NCBI GenBank assembly: GCA_028278525.1
Contig: JANQEE010000068.1
Span: 1-36,973, forward strand
DNA: 36,973 nt
Origin: Minwuiaceae bacterium
GTDB lineage: Bacteria; Pseudomonadota; Alphaproteobacteria; Minwuiales; Minwuiaceae
Reading direction: 5' to 3'
Shown: in pieces, positions 15,928 to 23,478 of the stretch
Layout: every line of letters begins with the position of its first letter
How positions within the stretch are numbered: position 1 is the stretch's first letter
Notes under the pieces: generated by a model
What the model was told of the DNA's origin: nothing
Database searches by the model: none
The model's input: the letters and a program-made list of their open reading frames with translations, nothing else
Position numbers and translations under genes: made by a program

Positions 15928-16303
15928 CACCCGGCGGCGCCGGGCCCTGATCGGGCTGACGCCGCTGATCGACGTGGTGTTCATCCTGCTCGTCTTCTTC
16001 ATGCTGGCCTCCTCTTTTCTGGATTGGCGGTCGATCTCGCTCGCCCCGCCGGCGAATGTGGCGAACGGTGGCGCCTTGGAAGGCGCGATTTTGGTCGAGC
16101 TCAGGCAGGACGGATCGGTTCGCCTGTCCGGCGATCCGGTGTCTTTGAGCGATATCGCCGCGCGCGCCCGTGCCATGGCGGCCGACCGGCCGGACCGGCG
16201 GTTCGTCGTCCAGCCGGCGGCCGGGGTGCCGTTGCAGGACGCCATCGCGGTGCTGGACCGTCTTTCGGCGGCCGGCATCGCGCAAATTTCCCTGACGCGG
16301 TAG
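15884..16303 (+). CDS. exbD: ExbD/TolR-family protein 1 (with essential Asp)
   Basis: A 139-residue single-span protein: short cytoplasmic N-terminus, one TM helix TPLIDVVFILLVFFMLASSF and a periplasmic domain. Asp30 in PLIDVVF corresponds to E. coli ExbD Asp25, the residue needed for proton flow. Two ATGs, 15884 and 15890, are possible. It overlaps exbB and is followed 21 bp later by a second exbD. The periplasmic domain ends in the usual QDAIAVLDRLSAAGI pattern. Confidence 0.92.
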   Translation: MQMISARPYPRLAGDTRRRRALIGLTPLIDVVFILLVFFMLASSFLDWRSISLAPPANVANGGALEGAILVELRQDGSVRLSGDPVSLSDIAARARAMAADRPDRRFVVQPAAGVPLQDAIAVLDRLSAAGIAQISLTR

Positions 16304-16324
16304 CGGACCGGCAGGCGGCAGACA

Positions 16325-16732
16325 ATGGCACTCCGACGTTTCACCTCGCGCCGATCCGACGACGACCGGATATTGCCGCTGATCAACGTCGTGTTCCTGC
16401 TGCTGATTTTTTTCATGCTGGCGGGCCGGCTCAGCGCCGGCGATCCGTTCCGCGTCGATCCGCCGGCATCCGTCAGCGTCCATCCGGCGGAGCAGCGCGA
16501 TCTGGTCGTGCTCGTCGGCGCCGACGGCCAGCTCGCCTTGGACGGCGAGATCGTCGACGAGGCCGCCCTTTCGGCTCGACTGAAGCAGCGCCTCGGCGAC
16601 GGCGGCGAAAACCTGGTGCGCGTCAAGGCCGATGCGGCGGCCGAGGCCTTAGCGGTTGTTGAGGTTATGGAAGTGCTGCGCGACGCGGGCGTCGAGCGGC
16701 TGAGGCTGCTGACCGTGACGGAGCCCAACTAA
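16325..16732 (+). CDS. ExbD/TolR-family protein 2 (Asp replaced by Asn)
   Basis: A 135-residue ExbD paralogue with the TM helix LPLINVVFLLLIFFMLAG. At the position of the essential Asp it has Asn21, and the codon AAC is unambiguous. The periplasmic domain is complete, with VVEVMEVLRDAGVERLRLL. Its stop overlaps the tonB start by one base (TAATG). ExbB pentamers hold two ExbD helices, so a hetero-dimer with ExbD 1 is plausible, giving one protonatable site per motor (inference). Confidence 0.9.
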   Translation: MALRRFTSRRSDDDRILPLINVVFLLLIFFMLAGRLSAGDPFRVDPPASVSVHPAEQRDLVVLVGADGQLALDGEIVDEAALSARLKQRLGDGGENLVRVKADAAAEALAVVEVMEVLRDAGVERLRLLTVTEPN

Positions 16733-17787
16733 TGCGCTTGTCCGGCCGTCACTGGGCGCTGGCGCTGGCGCTCGCCGTCGGCGCCCATGGCGGCGTGGCT
16801 TATGCCCTGTTGGTCCGTCCGGACCCGCCGGGCGCCGTCGGCACCGGTGCCACCGGCATCGAGGTTTCGCTCGGCATGGCCGGCGGCGCGCCGGGGGCGA
16901 CGCCGGTTGAAGCGGTGGAAGAGGCTGAGGAGGTCGCCGAGCCGACGCAGCAAGCGGAAGCGACCCCCGAAGCGACCGTTGAGCCGACGGTGGAGCCGGT
17001 CGAGGCCGATTTTCCACCTGACGTCCCCGCTCAGGATGTCGCCGTCGCGCAAGCGCAAGCGGCAAGGGTCCCGGATGCGTTGAATCTGCAAGAGCCTATG
17101 CCGGAGCCGGACCCCCTTCCTAAGGTCGAGGACTCCGCGCCGGTGGAGCCGCAGGTGGCGGCTGTCGAGGAAATACCGCAGCCGGTCGAAACGCCGCCGG
17201 AGAGCGAGCCGGAACCAGAACCCGAAATCGTGGAAGCCAAGGTGCCGGCACCGCCGCCGAAGCCGCGGCCGCCGGAACCGGTGACCCAGATTGCCGAGGC
17301 GCCGCAACCGGAACCGGCCCCGATGCCAACACCCGATCCGGCGCCTGAGCCGGTCGCGGCGACGGCCACGGAAATCCTGGACCGGATTAAGACGGCCGCG
17401 GTGCGGTCCAGCCCTCCCGGTTCCGACGGCCGGTCCGGCACCCAGGACTCGACCGAGGCCGGCAGTGGCCACAGCACCGCCGGCGGCGGCTTGCCCGGCG
17501 CGGCTGCCGACTATGTGACCCTGCTTCAGGCGTGGCTGGAGAAGCACAAGACCTATCCGCGCCGCGCCCGCACCCGGCGCCAGGAAGGCGTCGTGAAGCT
17601 CTACTTCGTGATCGACCGGGACGGCCAGGTTCTGGAGCACCGTATCGAGGAAAGTTCCGGCTATCGGCTCCTCGATCGAGAGGTCGCCGACATGATCCGG
17701 CGGGCCGAGCCGATGCCGGCCATGCCCGACGACATGGACAAGACCGAACTGGCGCTGGTCGTGCCGATCCAGTTTCAGCTCCGCTAG
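16732..17787 (+). CDS. tonB: TonB-family energy transducer
   Basis: A 351-residue inner-membrane-anchored protein that transmits ExbBD energy to outer-membrane receptors. It has an N-terminal anchor (WALALALAVGAHGGVAYALL), a long Pro/Glu-rich periplasmic linker (about residues 55-215), a Ser/Gly-rich stretch and a C-terminal TonB domain (about 260-351) with TYPRRAR, GVVKLYFVIDRDG and VPIQFQLR. The linker is longer than in E. coli TonB (239 residues in total), perhaps to span a thicker periplasm. It is the last gene of exbB-exbD-exbD-tonB and is followed 48 bp later by the haem-oxygenase-like gene. No TonB-dependent receptor is in the window. Confidence 0.95.
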   Translation: MRLSGRHWALALALAVGAHGGVAYALLVRPDPPGAVGTGATGIEVSLGMAGGAPGATPVEAVEEAEEVAEPTQQAEATPEATVEPTVEPVEADFPPDVPAQDVAVAQAQAARVPDALNLQEPMPEPDPLPKVEDSAPVEPQVAAVEEIPQPVETPPESEPEPEPEIVEAKVPAPPPKPRPPEPVTQIAEAPQPEPAPMPTPDPAPEPVAATATEILDRIKTAAVRSSPPGSDGRSGTQDSTEAGSGHSTAGGGLPGAAADYVTLLQAWLEKHKTYPRRARTRRQEGVVKLYFVIDRDGQVLEHRIEESSGYRLLDREVADMIRRAEPMPAMPDDMDKTELALVVPIQFQLR

Positions 17788-17835
17788 GCGCCCGCCGGTG
17801 AATCCCCATTATCGATACAGGAAAAGGAGTGTCCG

Positions 17836-18144
17836 ATGTTTATAGCCATGAACCGGTTTCAGGTTGCCCCTGGCCGGGGTAAGGATTTCGAACGGGTTTG
17901 GGAAGAACGCGACACCCACTTGAACGAGGTGCCCGGCTTCGTCGAATTCCATCTGCTGAAAGGTCCGGAAGAGGAAGACCATACCCTCTATTCATCCCAC
18001 ACCGTCTGGGCGTCCCGCGACCATTTCGAGGACTGGACGAAATCAGAGGCGTTTCGCAAGGCGCATCGCGACGCCGGCAACAACAAGGGCCTCTATCTCG
18101 GCCACCCGAAGTTCGAAGGCTTCGAAGTCGTCCAGAAGCTCTAG
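17836..18144 (+). CDS. IsdG/HmuQ-type haem-degrading monooxygenase
   Basis: A 102-residue dimeric alpha+beta barrel enzyme of the ABM superfamily. The IsdG/IsdI haem-degrading triad is conserved at the family positions: Asn6, Trp67 (FEDWTKS) and His77 (KAHRDAG). Such enzymes open the porphyrin ring and free iron in the cytoplasm. AAAAGGAG precedes the ATG at 17836. Location right after tonB matches rhizobial hmuQ/hmuD contexts, and points to haem as at least one TonB-dependent cargo here. Family call strong; that haem is the true substrate is inference from the triad and context. Confidence 0.9.
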   Translation: MFIAMNRFQVAPGRGKDFERVWEERDTHLNEVPGFVEFHLLKGPEEEDHTLYSSHTVWASRDHFEDWTKSEAFRKAHRDAGNNKGLYLGHPKFEGFEVVQKL

Positions 18145-18320
18145 GCGGCGCTCTCCGTCTCCGCCTTTGCCCCGACCGGGTCGCCCATCGGCAGGCTGAT
18201 GGTGAAGGCGGTGCCGGCGCCGACCGTCGATTGTACCGAAAGCCTGCCGCCGTGCTTGGTCTCGACGATCGATCGACAGATCGCAAGTCCCTGCCCGGTG
18301 CCGAAGAGGAAAGGGCCGAG
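18141..18320 (-). pseudogene. sensor histidine kinase, C-terminal fragment
   Basis: The minus strand encodes FGTGQGLAICRSIVETKHGG then GAGTAFTISLP before a stop at 18141-18143. This is the end of a HATPase_c domain (G2 box and final strand). Upstream of it the similarity fades into LFFLGPFLF, and no HisKA, sensor or N1 box exists in any frame. It is therefore a decayed remnant. Its stop overlaps the stop of the haem-oxygenase-like gene on the other strand by four bases. Confidence 0.7.
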
Positions 18321-18346
18321 GAAGAAGAGCCCGGCCAACCCGCCGC

Positions 18347-18814
18347 CTAACGCGTCAGTCCCTCGCCCAGGCAGGTAACGAACGTGATGCCGCATTGAAG
18401 CACGGCGCCGCCGTTCTGGCAGGTCTGGAACGTCGCGGCGCATTGCTGGCCGACGGCGGTCTCTGGCGACGCGGGTTCAGCGGCCGACCATCGGCTCACC
18501 TTGTCGACCAGCCGGTAGATGGTTTTTTCCGCATCGCGCCGATAGAGGATGTAGTCCTGGGTGCGGTAGGTATCGACCGACGACCAGAAGCGCGATGCCG
18601 TCGCATCGATCCCCAGCATTTTCGGCACGTCGGCCTGGAACGTATCGATTATCGCCTTCGATGCCTGCTCGAACCGCGCGTAGGCCGCGTCGTCGACCCC
18701 GGGAAGGGTGCTGGTTTGGGCCATGGCGGCGGGCCCGGTAAGCAGCGCGACCGCCACGGCGCCGAGAACGGTTCGGCCGGCCGTGGCGATGCGAAAGCGC
18801 TGCTTTGTCGTCAT
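18347..18814 (-). CDS. secreted protein of unknown function with four cysteines
   Basis: A 155-residue protein I do not recognise. It starts with a Sec-type signal peptide: basic N-terminus MTTKQRFR, hydrophobic core TVLGAVAVALLTGPA and cleavage likely after AMA. The mature part is helical and acidic, with four cysteines near the C-terminus (CAATFQTC and LQCGITFVTC) that could form two disulfides. It lies 31 bp downstream of the leftward TAXI-type binding protein, so co-transcription is likely. No catalytic motif is visible. It may be a periplasmic accessory protein. Confidence 0.65.
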   Translation of the reverse strand: MTTKQRFRIATAGRTVLGAVAVALLTGPAAMAQTSTLPGVDDAAYARFEQASKAIIDTFQADVPKMLGIDATASRFWSSVDTYRTQDYILYRRDAEKTIYRLVDKVSRWSAAEPASPETAVGQQCAATFQTCQNGGAVLQCGITFVTCLGEGLTR

Positions 18815-18845
18815 GCTCGGATGATGTCCAAGACCCGCCGGCGGC

Positions 18846-20084
18846 CTATTGCGACTGCGCGGCTTTGCTTCGCGTGAGCGACCGGAAGGTCTCGACGAAC
18901 TCCCGCTCCTCTTGCGACAGGCCCGACATGTCGTTGGTTTGCAACGCCTTGAGAAGCCGCGCCTGATCCGGGGTCAGCGGGGTTTCGCTGTCCGCGTTCA
19001 GGGACGTTGTCGACAGCGCCAGCCAGTTGGCAGCCGGTCCGAAACGATTCCAGCCCGGCAGTTCGGCGCCCAGGTTCACCTCGCGCCACTTCTTCTGCCG
19101 CTGCGGTTTGTAAAACTCCTCTTTCACGAACTCGTCGAAGAACGCGTTGACGAACCGTGCGACCTTGGTGTGCCGCGGGTGGCCCTGCTCCCAGGCATAG
19201 ACGGCAAGCACGGCGCCGACGGCGATGGTGTTGGTGGTCTGCCCTTCCGGCACCAGGCCCGGATAATCCTCGTTGCTCAGTTGCGACGGCAGGTAGGTCT
19301 GCAAAAGATCCGGCGTCTGCGGCACCGACAGCAGGTGAATGTTGTCTTCCGGCTTCAGCCGTCCGAGCGATGCGTTCGGCTTGCCGGTGACGCGCACCCA
19401 GGCCTTCACCTTGCCGTCTTTCAGCATCTGCAAAGCGGTGCCGTGGTCCTTGGCGGGCACCGGCTGCACGTCGATGCCCAGGGTCTCGAACACGATGGAC
19501 GCCGTCATGTGGCTGCCGCTGCCGGTATTGCCCAGCACCACCGGCTGGCCGCGCAGTTCCTCGATGCTCGTCACCGACCGCGACGCCAGCAGATGGAACT
19601 CTTCGTTGTAGAGTTTCGAAACGTAGTTGATGCGCTTCTCGATGCTCGGATGGATCTTCTCGCGCTTGATGTATTCAAGCACGTCGGACTGCACGATCGC
19701 CGCATCGATGCCCCGCAGGTAAAGCAGGTCGTCGATGTTCTGGACCGATCCCAATCCTGCGGTCACCAGAACGCGCAGGTCGCGGTTGTTCAGCTCGGCC
19801 GCCAGGTCGGATGCGATGCGGATGTAGGTGCCGGTCACGCTGCCGGACACGATGCCGACGGTGCCGCGGTTTACCTTCTCCCGCATTTCCGCCGCGGTCT
19901 GTGCCTCGGCCGCGCCGGCCGCCAGCGATACCAGGCCGGCAAGCCCGGCGATGCCGGCCAGGCGTGCCGCCGTCGACCGGCGGCGCCGGCCGTCATGTGC
20001 GTTTGTTCGGGTGCTGTCTGGTGCAACGGAAATCCGTTCGGCGCCTGCGCGGCGCGCTCCCAGGCTCAGAAATTTCTTGGCCAC
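18846..20084 (-). CDS. TAXI-family TRAP transporter solute-binding protein
   Basis: A predicted periplasmic binding protein of about 412 residues. The TAXI family supplies TRAP transporters with dicarboxylates, amino acids and similar acids. Typical features are GIVSGSVTGTYIRIASDLA near the mature N-terminus, GNTGSGSHMTASIVFETLG in the middle and VRVTGKPNASL. I choose GTG 20084, with GGAGAGG 4-10 nt upstream; the frame is open to 20141. The N-terminus has a long charged leader before the hydrophobic stretch ending AGAAEAQ. The C-terminus is longer than in most TAXI proteins. No TRAP membrane subunits are adjacent, so it is an orphan. Confidence 0.85.
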   Translation of the reverse strand: MAKKFLSLGARRAGAERISVAPDSTRTNAHDGRRRRSTAARLAGIAGLAGLVSLAAGAAEAQTAAEMREKVNRGTVGIVSGSVTGTYIRIASDLAAELNNRDLRVLVTAGLGSVQNIDDLLYLRGIDAAIVQSDVLEYIKREKIHPSIEKRINYVSKLYNEEFHLLASRSVTSIEELRGQPVVLGNTGSGSHMTASIVFETLGIDVQPVPAKDHGTALQMLKDGKVKAWVRVTGKPNASLGRLKPEDNIHLLSVPQTPDLLQTYLPSQLSNEDYPGLVPEGQTTNTIAVGAVLAVYAWEQGHPRHTKVARFVNAFFDEFVKEEFYKPQRQKKWREVNLGAELPGWNRFGPAANWLALSTTSLNADSETPLTPDQARLLKALQTNDMSGLSQEEREFVETFRSLTRSKAAQSQ

Positions 20085-20349
20085 GATGCCTCTCCAAGTC
20101 TTGTCGATATGCGCGGACGAGCGTTTTACGACACAACGCAAATGTTACGCTCCGAAGGCGTTTCGTTCGTCCTACTTTGCGACGAATACCGCACCCTACT
20201 TATTCGACAAATACGGTAGTTGTGTGTTTTCTGTGATCATGACACCGTTGGGATTGTTATGCCGCATGTAACGGCTGTCGGGCAAGGGGGCGCTACCTAT
20301 CTTTTGAGGTAGCCTGGCGGCAATCCGGGTCCGATATCTCGGTCGCGGC
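20085..20349 (-). promoter_or_regulatory. upstream region of the TAXI gene and uspA 3' flank
   Basis: This non-coding stretch holds an inverted repeat TTCGTC/GACGAA (20166-20186), a nearby AT-rich segment with TATTCGACAAATA, and a small hairpin GCTACCT/AGGTAGC (20292-20313) close to the end of uspA. The dyad is a candidate operator for the TAXI gene and the hairpin a weak terminator for uspA. Neither is certain. Confidence 0.3.
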
Positions 20350-20793
20350 TCAGTGCACCGTCAGGCAGCCGACTTTCGCCAGGTTGCTGACTTTGCTGGA
20401 GACGCTGCCCAGGATCATCGCCTCCATCTGGCCGAGGCCGCGCGATCCCATGACGATCAGGTCGATCTTTTCCTCCGCCGCGTAGCGGAGTATGGCGCCG
20501 GCCGGGTCGCCGGGGCGGATTTCGGCGCTCACGTTCTTCGCGCCGTTTGCCTTGGCGCGGTCTTTCGCTTCCGACAGGATCTTTTGGCCGACGGTCTGCA
20601 ACGTCGTCAGCCGCGTTTCCTGCACCATTTCGACTTCCGCCATCTGGCGCATTGCGTCCGGCAGTTGCATGTTTCGAATGACGTAGATCGTGATCAGCTT
20701 GGCGTCGAACTTGTCCGCGATCGCGCTGGCCAGGTCGACCGCCCGAAACGACGATTGGGAGCCGTCCACGGCCACCAGTATCTTTTTAAGCAT
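20350..20793 (-). CDS. universal stress protein (UspA family)
   Basis: A 147-residue cytoplasmic USP-domain protein. It begins MLKKILVAVDGS and has the ATP-binding signature GSRGLGQMEAMILGS (G-2x-G-9x-G-S), so it is of the nucleotide-binding class. Such proteins modulate stress survival, often next to transporters. It lies 108 bp downstream of proX on the same strand, but a hairpin separates them, so it may be only partly co-expressed with the transporter. Confidence 0.92.
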   Translation of the reverse strand: MLKKILVAVDGSQSSFRAVDLASAIADKFDAKLITIYVIRNMQLPDAMRQMAEVEMVQETRLTTLQTVGQKILSEAKDRAKANGAKNVSAEIRPGDPAGAILRYAAEEKIDLIVMGSRGLGQMEAMILGSVSSKVSNLAKVGCLTVH

Positions 20794-20851
20794 CGCGCGT
20801 TCCTGCCTCCGTTCTCACGACTCGGGCTTCGCAGATGGCGTGCGCCGGAAT

Positions 20852-20880
20852 GGAACGGGCGCCACCGGGGCGCCCGTCCC
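20852..20880 (-). terminator. hairpin between proX and uspA
   Basis: A 12-bp stem with one mismatch (20852-20863 with 20869-20880) and a 5-nt loop lies 21 nt past the proX stop. There is no strong T-run on the minus-strand side, so it may attenuate rather than end transcription, or stabilise the proVWX mRNA. Confidence 0.45.
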
Positions 20881-20901
20881 TCAGGTCTGCGGGGCTTAGG
20901 C

Positions 20902-21873
20902 CTACGAACCGAGGCCGAGCCACTGGTTGACGAGATCGGGGTTGTCGGCCACCCATTTTTTGGCGTATTCGGCGGCTTCCTGCTTGTCCACGACCAGGGC
21001 GTAGGTCCAGGAACTGACCAGCGCGCTGTTGAGCTGGATGTTGGTCAGCAGCTTGGTCACTTCCGGAACCTTGCCGTCCAGTTGCTTGGAATAGGCGATA
21101 TGGACGTTGGTCGCCGGCCACGCCACGTTGATCTTGGATTTGTTGAACCAATCCGGGTCGTCGGTCGGCTGCACCATTTTCCACTTCGCTTCTTCGTAGG
21201 CCGGCTCTTCAAGCTGAACCAGGTCGTGCAGCTGGAACATGTGGTGCGGGCCGTAGCAGAAGAAGACGAACGGGCGCTTCTTGGTCACCGCGTCGTCCAG
21301 TTGCGCCAGGACCAGGGTTTCCTCGATGGTGGTCAGTTCGAAGAACTCGCCGTAGCCGTAGTCGCGCGCCTTGACCTTTTCCACGTTGGTCGACGCCCAG
21401 CCCGGCGCGCCGACCCACAACTCGCCGCGGCCGTCGCCGTCGCTGTCGAACAGCTTGGATACGTCGGGATTGACCAGGTCCAGCACCGATTTGATGCCGT
21501 GCTGCTCCTGGGTCATCTTGGTCACGCAGATCCCCTGCACGGCGGCATAGGGCTTGGCGCTCATGCTGACGGTCTTGTTCTTTTCGACATACTCATTCGC
21601 CAGGTTGGCCTGGTTCGGCATCCACACTTCCGGATGCACGTCGATGTCGCCCTTGCCCCGGTCCATCGCCTTGAAGATCACCGCGTTGCTGCTCGGCACC
21701 AGTTCCACGTCGACGCCGAAATTGTCTTCGGCGATGACCTTGATGATATTTGCCGTGATGTTCACCGACGGCCAGTTCGGCACGCCGATCGTGACGTCCG
21801 CGCCCCATGCCCCGGCGGACAGCCCGGCGGTAAGCATCGCGGTGGTCGCGAGACCCGTTAGTTTTTTGACCAT
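20902..21873 (-). CDS. proX: ABC transporter substrate-binding protein, glycine betaine/proline type (OpuAC/ProX)
   Basis: A periplasmic binding protein of about 323 residues of the OpuAC family, which captures quaternary amines such as glycine betaine through aromatic cages. A signal peptide ends at AGAWGA. Family landmarks are VTIGVPNWPSVNI, DIDVHPEVWMPNQ, APGWASTNVEKV and FCYGPHHMFQLHDLV, which supply Trp/Tyr/Phe candidates for the cage. ATG 21873 has AAGGAGG 8 nt upstream and is preferred over the GTG at 21882. It is the last gene of proV-proW-proX. The actual ligand is unknown; the neighbouring demethylases suggest an N-methylated amino acid. Confidence 0.92.
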   Translation of the reverse strand: MVKKLTGLATTAMLTAGLSAGAWGADVTIGVPNWPSVNITANIIKVIAEDNFGVDVELVPSSNAVIFKAMDRGKGDIDVHPEVWMPNQANLANEYVEKNKTVSMSAKPYAAVQGICVTKMTQEQHGIKSVLDLVNPDVSKLFDSDGDGRGELWVGAPGWASTNVEKVKARDYGYGEFFELTTIEETLVLAQLDDAVTKKRPFVFFCYGPHHMFQLHDLVQLEEPAYEEAKWKMVQPTDDPDWFNKSKINVAWPATNVHIAYSKQLDGKVPEVTKLLTNIQLNSALVSSWTYALVVDKQEAAEYAKKWVADNPDLVNQWLGLGS

Positions 21874-21919
21874 GTCGTACACCTCCTTGTAAGCGGTTTT
21901 GCGGTTGCCGTTGGTATCG

Positions 21920-23473
21920 TTAGTTCGAAGCCGATCCGCCGCGCCCCTGGACGATGCGGTCCAGGATCATGGCGCAGAAAAGAATGGCGAAACCGGCCAG
22001 CATGCCCTGGCCTTCCGCCGCGTATTGCAGCGCTTCCAGCACGTCCTCGCCCAGGCCCTTGGCGCCGATCAGCGATGCGATCACCACCATCGACAGGCAC
22101 ATCAGGATCGTCTGGTTGATGCCGGTCATGATCGACGGCATGGCCAGCGGCAGGTCCACCTTGAACAGCAGGTATCGCTTATTCGCGCCGAACGCCATTG
22201 CCGCCTCCCGCACCGATGCGGGAACGCCGCGCATGCCCAGCACCGTCAGCCGGATGACCGGCGGCATGCCGAACACCAGGGTGGCCAGAATGCCCGGCGG
22301 CTTGCCGGTGCCGAAGAACGCGATCACCGGGATCAGGTAAACGAAGGCCGGCATCGTCTGCATGAAATCCAAAATCGGCCGGACGATGGTGAACGCGGTT
22401 TTGTTCTTGGCGCACCAGATACCGACCGGGATGCCGATGGCGATGCAGATGAATGCTGCCGCGCCCAGCAGGGCGACCGTCGACATGCTCTTTTCCCAAA
22501 AGCCCAGGAACGCCAGGTAGGCCAGCGCCGCCACGGTGAATACCGCCACGCGCGGGCCGGCCAGCCGCCAGGCCAGCACGACGATCACCGCCATTACCAC
22601 CGGCCAGGGCGTCCCGACCAGGATGGTCTCCAACGCGTCGAGCAGGACTCGGACGCCGAAGGTGATGGAGTCGAACACGGCCTCGCCGTTGACGGTGATG
22701 AGGTCGAACCCCTTGTCCAGCCACTCCGAAACGGCGATCCGCAGATCCCGGTCGGCCGGGAAGGTGGTCAGCATTTCAGGCGGGTTGGCGACGGTGAAGC
22801 GGTAGATGGTCATCGGATACATCGCCAGCATCAAAATGCCGGCGCCGATAAACCCGGCGTGGCTCAACCCCGCGCGCAACGTCCGGTCGGCCCGCCATTG
22901 GCTGAAACGGCGCTCCAGCGCCCAGTCGGCGATCATGCCCTCGGCCAGCTTGACCAGGACCAGCAGGACCAATCCGATGACGATCAGGCGCGGCCCCTGC
23001 GCTAAGGCGACTTCCGCGTTGGCCATGGCGTTGGCCGCCGCTTTGGCCAGGGTTTCGGCGCTTTTCTGCAGTGCCTCCGCGTTGGTTGCCGCATCCTTGA
23101 TCGCCTGGACGGCGGCGGCCTGCCGTTCCTCCGCCCGCGCCGTCAGTTTGGCGGCGCGCTCCAGTTGTTCCGCGCCCAACTCGCCCCAGAGGCCGCGGCC
23201 CAGTTGCACGATGGCCAGCATTTCGGCCAGGGCGAACAGCCAGAACACGCCCCACAGGCTGCGCGCGCCGGTCCACAACGGGCCAAGCAGGGCGGCCCAC
23301 GGGTTGAACGTAAACGCATAGCTCTGGGTAGCGCCGATCTTGTGGAACTGCCGCACATAGTGATCGGCGTTCTCGACGGCGAACTCGGCGATCAGGTCGT
23401 CGCCGTTGGTCGGTTGGGCGCCCTCGGCGTTCGTGCCGGCGGTCGGAATCGCGGTTTCGACTTCGGTGGCCAT
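21920..23473 (-). CDS. proW: ABC transporter permease (ProW type) with extra N-terminal membrane and coiled-coil domain
   Basis: A 517-residue inner-membrane permease. The C-terminal half is a normal ProW/BPD_transp_1 domain with the coupling-helix EAA motif (REAAMAFGANKRYLLF) and a last TM segment. The N-terminal 230 residues are extra: a segment reminiscent of DUF2628 (FNPWAALLGPLWTGARSLWG), a predicted coiled coil (about residues 104-157, Ala/Glu/Lys-rich) and further TM helices. Typical ProW proteins are about 280-350 residues. The gene lies 5 bp after proV and 46 bp before proX. The N-terminal domain may sense turgor or stabilise the complex, but that is conjecture. Confidence 0.9.
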   Translation of the reverse strand: MATEVETAIPTAGTNAEGAQPTNGDDLIAEFAVENADHYVRQFHKIGATQSYAFTFNPWAALLGPLWTGARSLWGVFWLFALAEMLAIVQLGRGLWGELGAEQLERAAKLTARAEERQAAAVQAIKDAATNAEALQKSAETLAKAAANAMANAEVALAQGPRLIVIGLVLLVLVKLAEGMIADWALERRFSQWRADRTLRAGLSHAGFIGAGILMLAMYPMTIYRFTVANPPEMLTTFPADRDLRIAVSEWLDKGFDLITVNGEAVFDSITFGVRVLLDALETILVGTPWPVVMAVIVVLAWRLAGPRVAVFTVAALAYLAFLGFWEKSMSTVALLGAAAFICIAIGIPVGIWCAKNKTAFTIVRPILDFMQTMPAFVYLIPVIAFFGTGKPPGILATLVFGMPPVIRLTVLGMRGVPASVREAAMAFGANKRYLLFKVDLPLAMPSIMTGINQTILMCLSMVVIASLIGAKGLGEDVLEALQYAAEGQGMLAGFAILFCAMILDRIVQGRGGSASN

Positions 23474-23478
23474 GGCCT

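Noticed and set aside
15064..16728. 554-codon minus-strand open frame
   Set aside because: Antisense to exbB and both exbD genes; Ser/Arg-rich shadow composition.
18849..20219. 456-codon plus-strand open frame
   Set aside because: Antisense to the TAXI binding protein, which has clear family motifs and a signal peptide.
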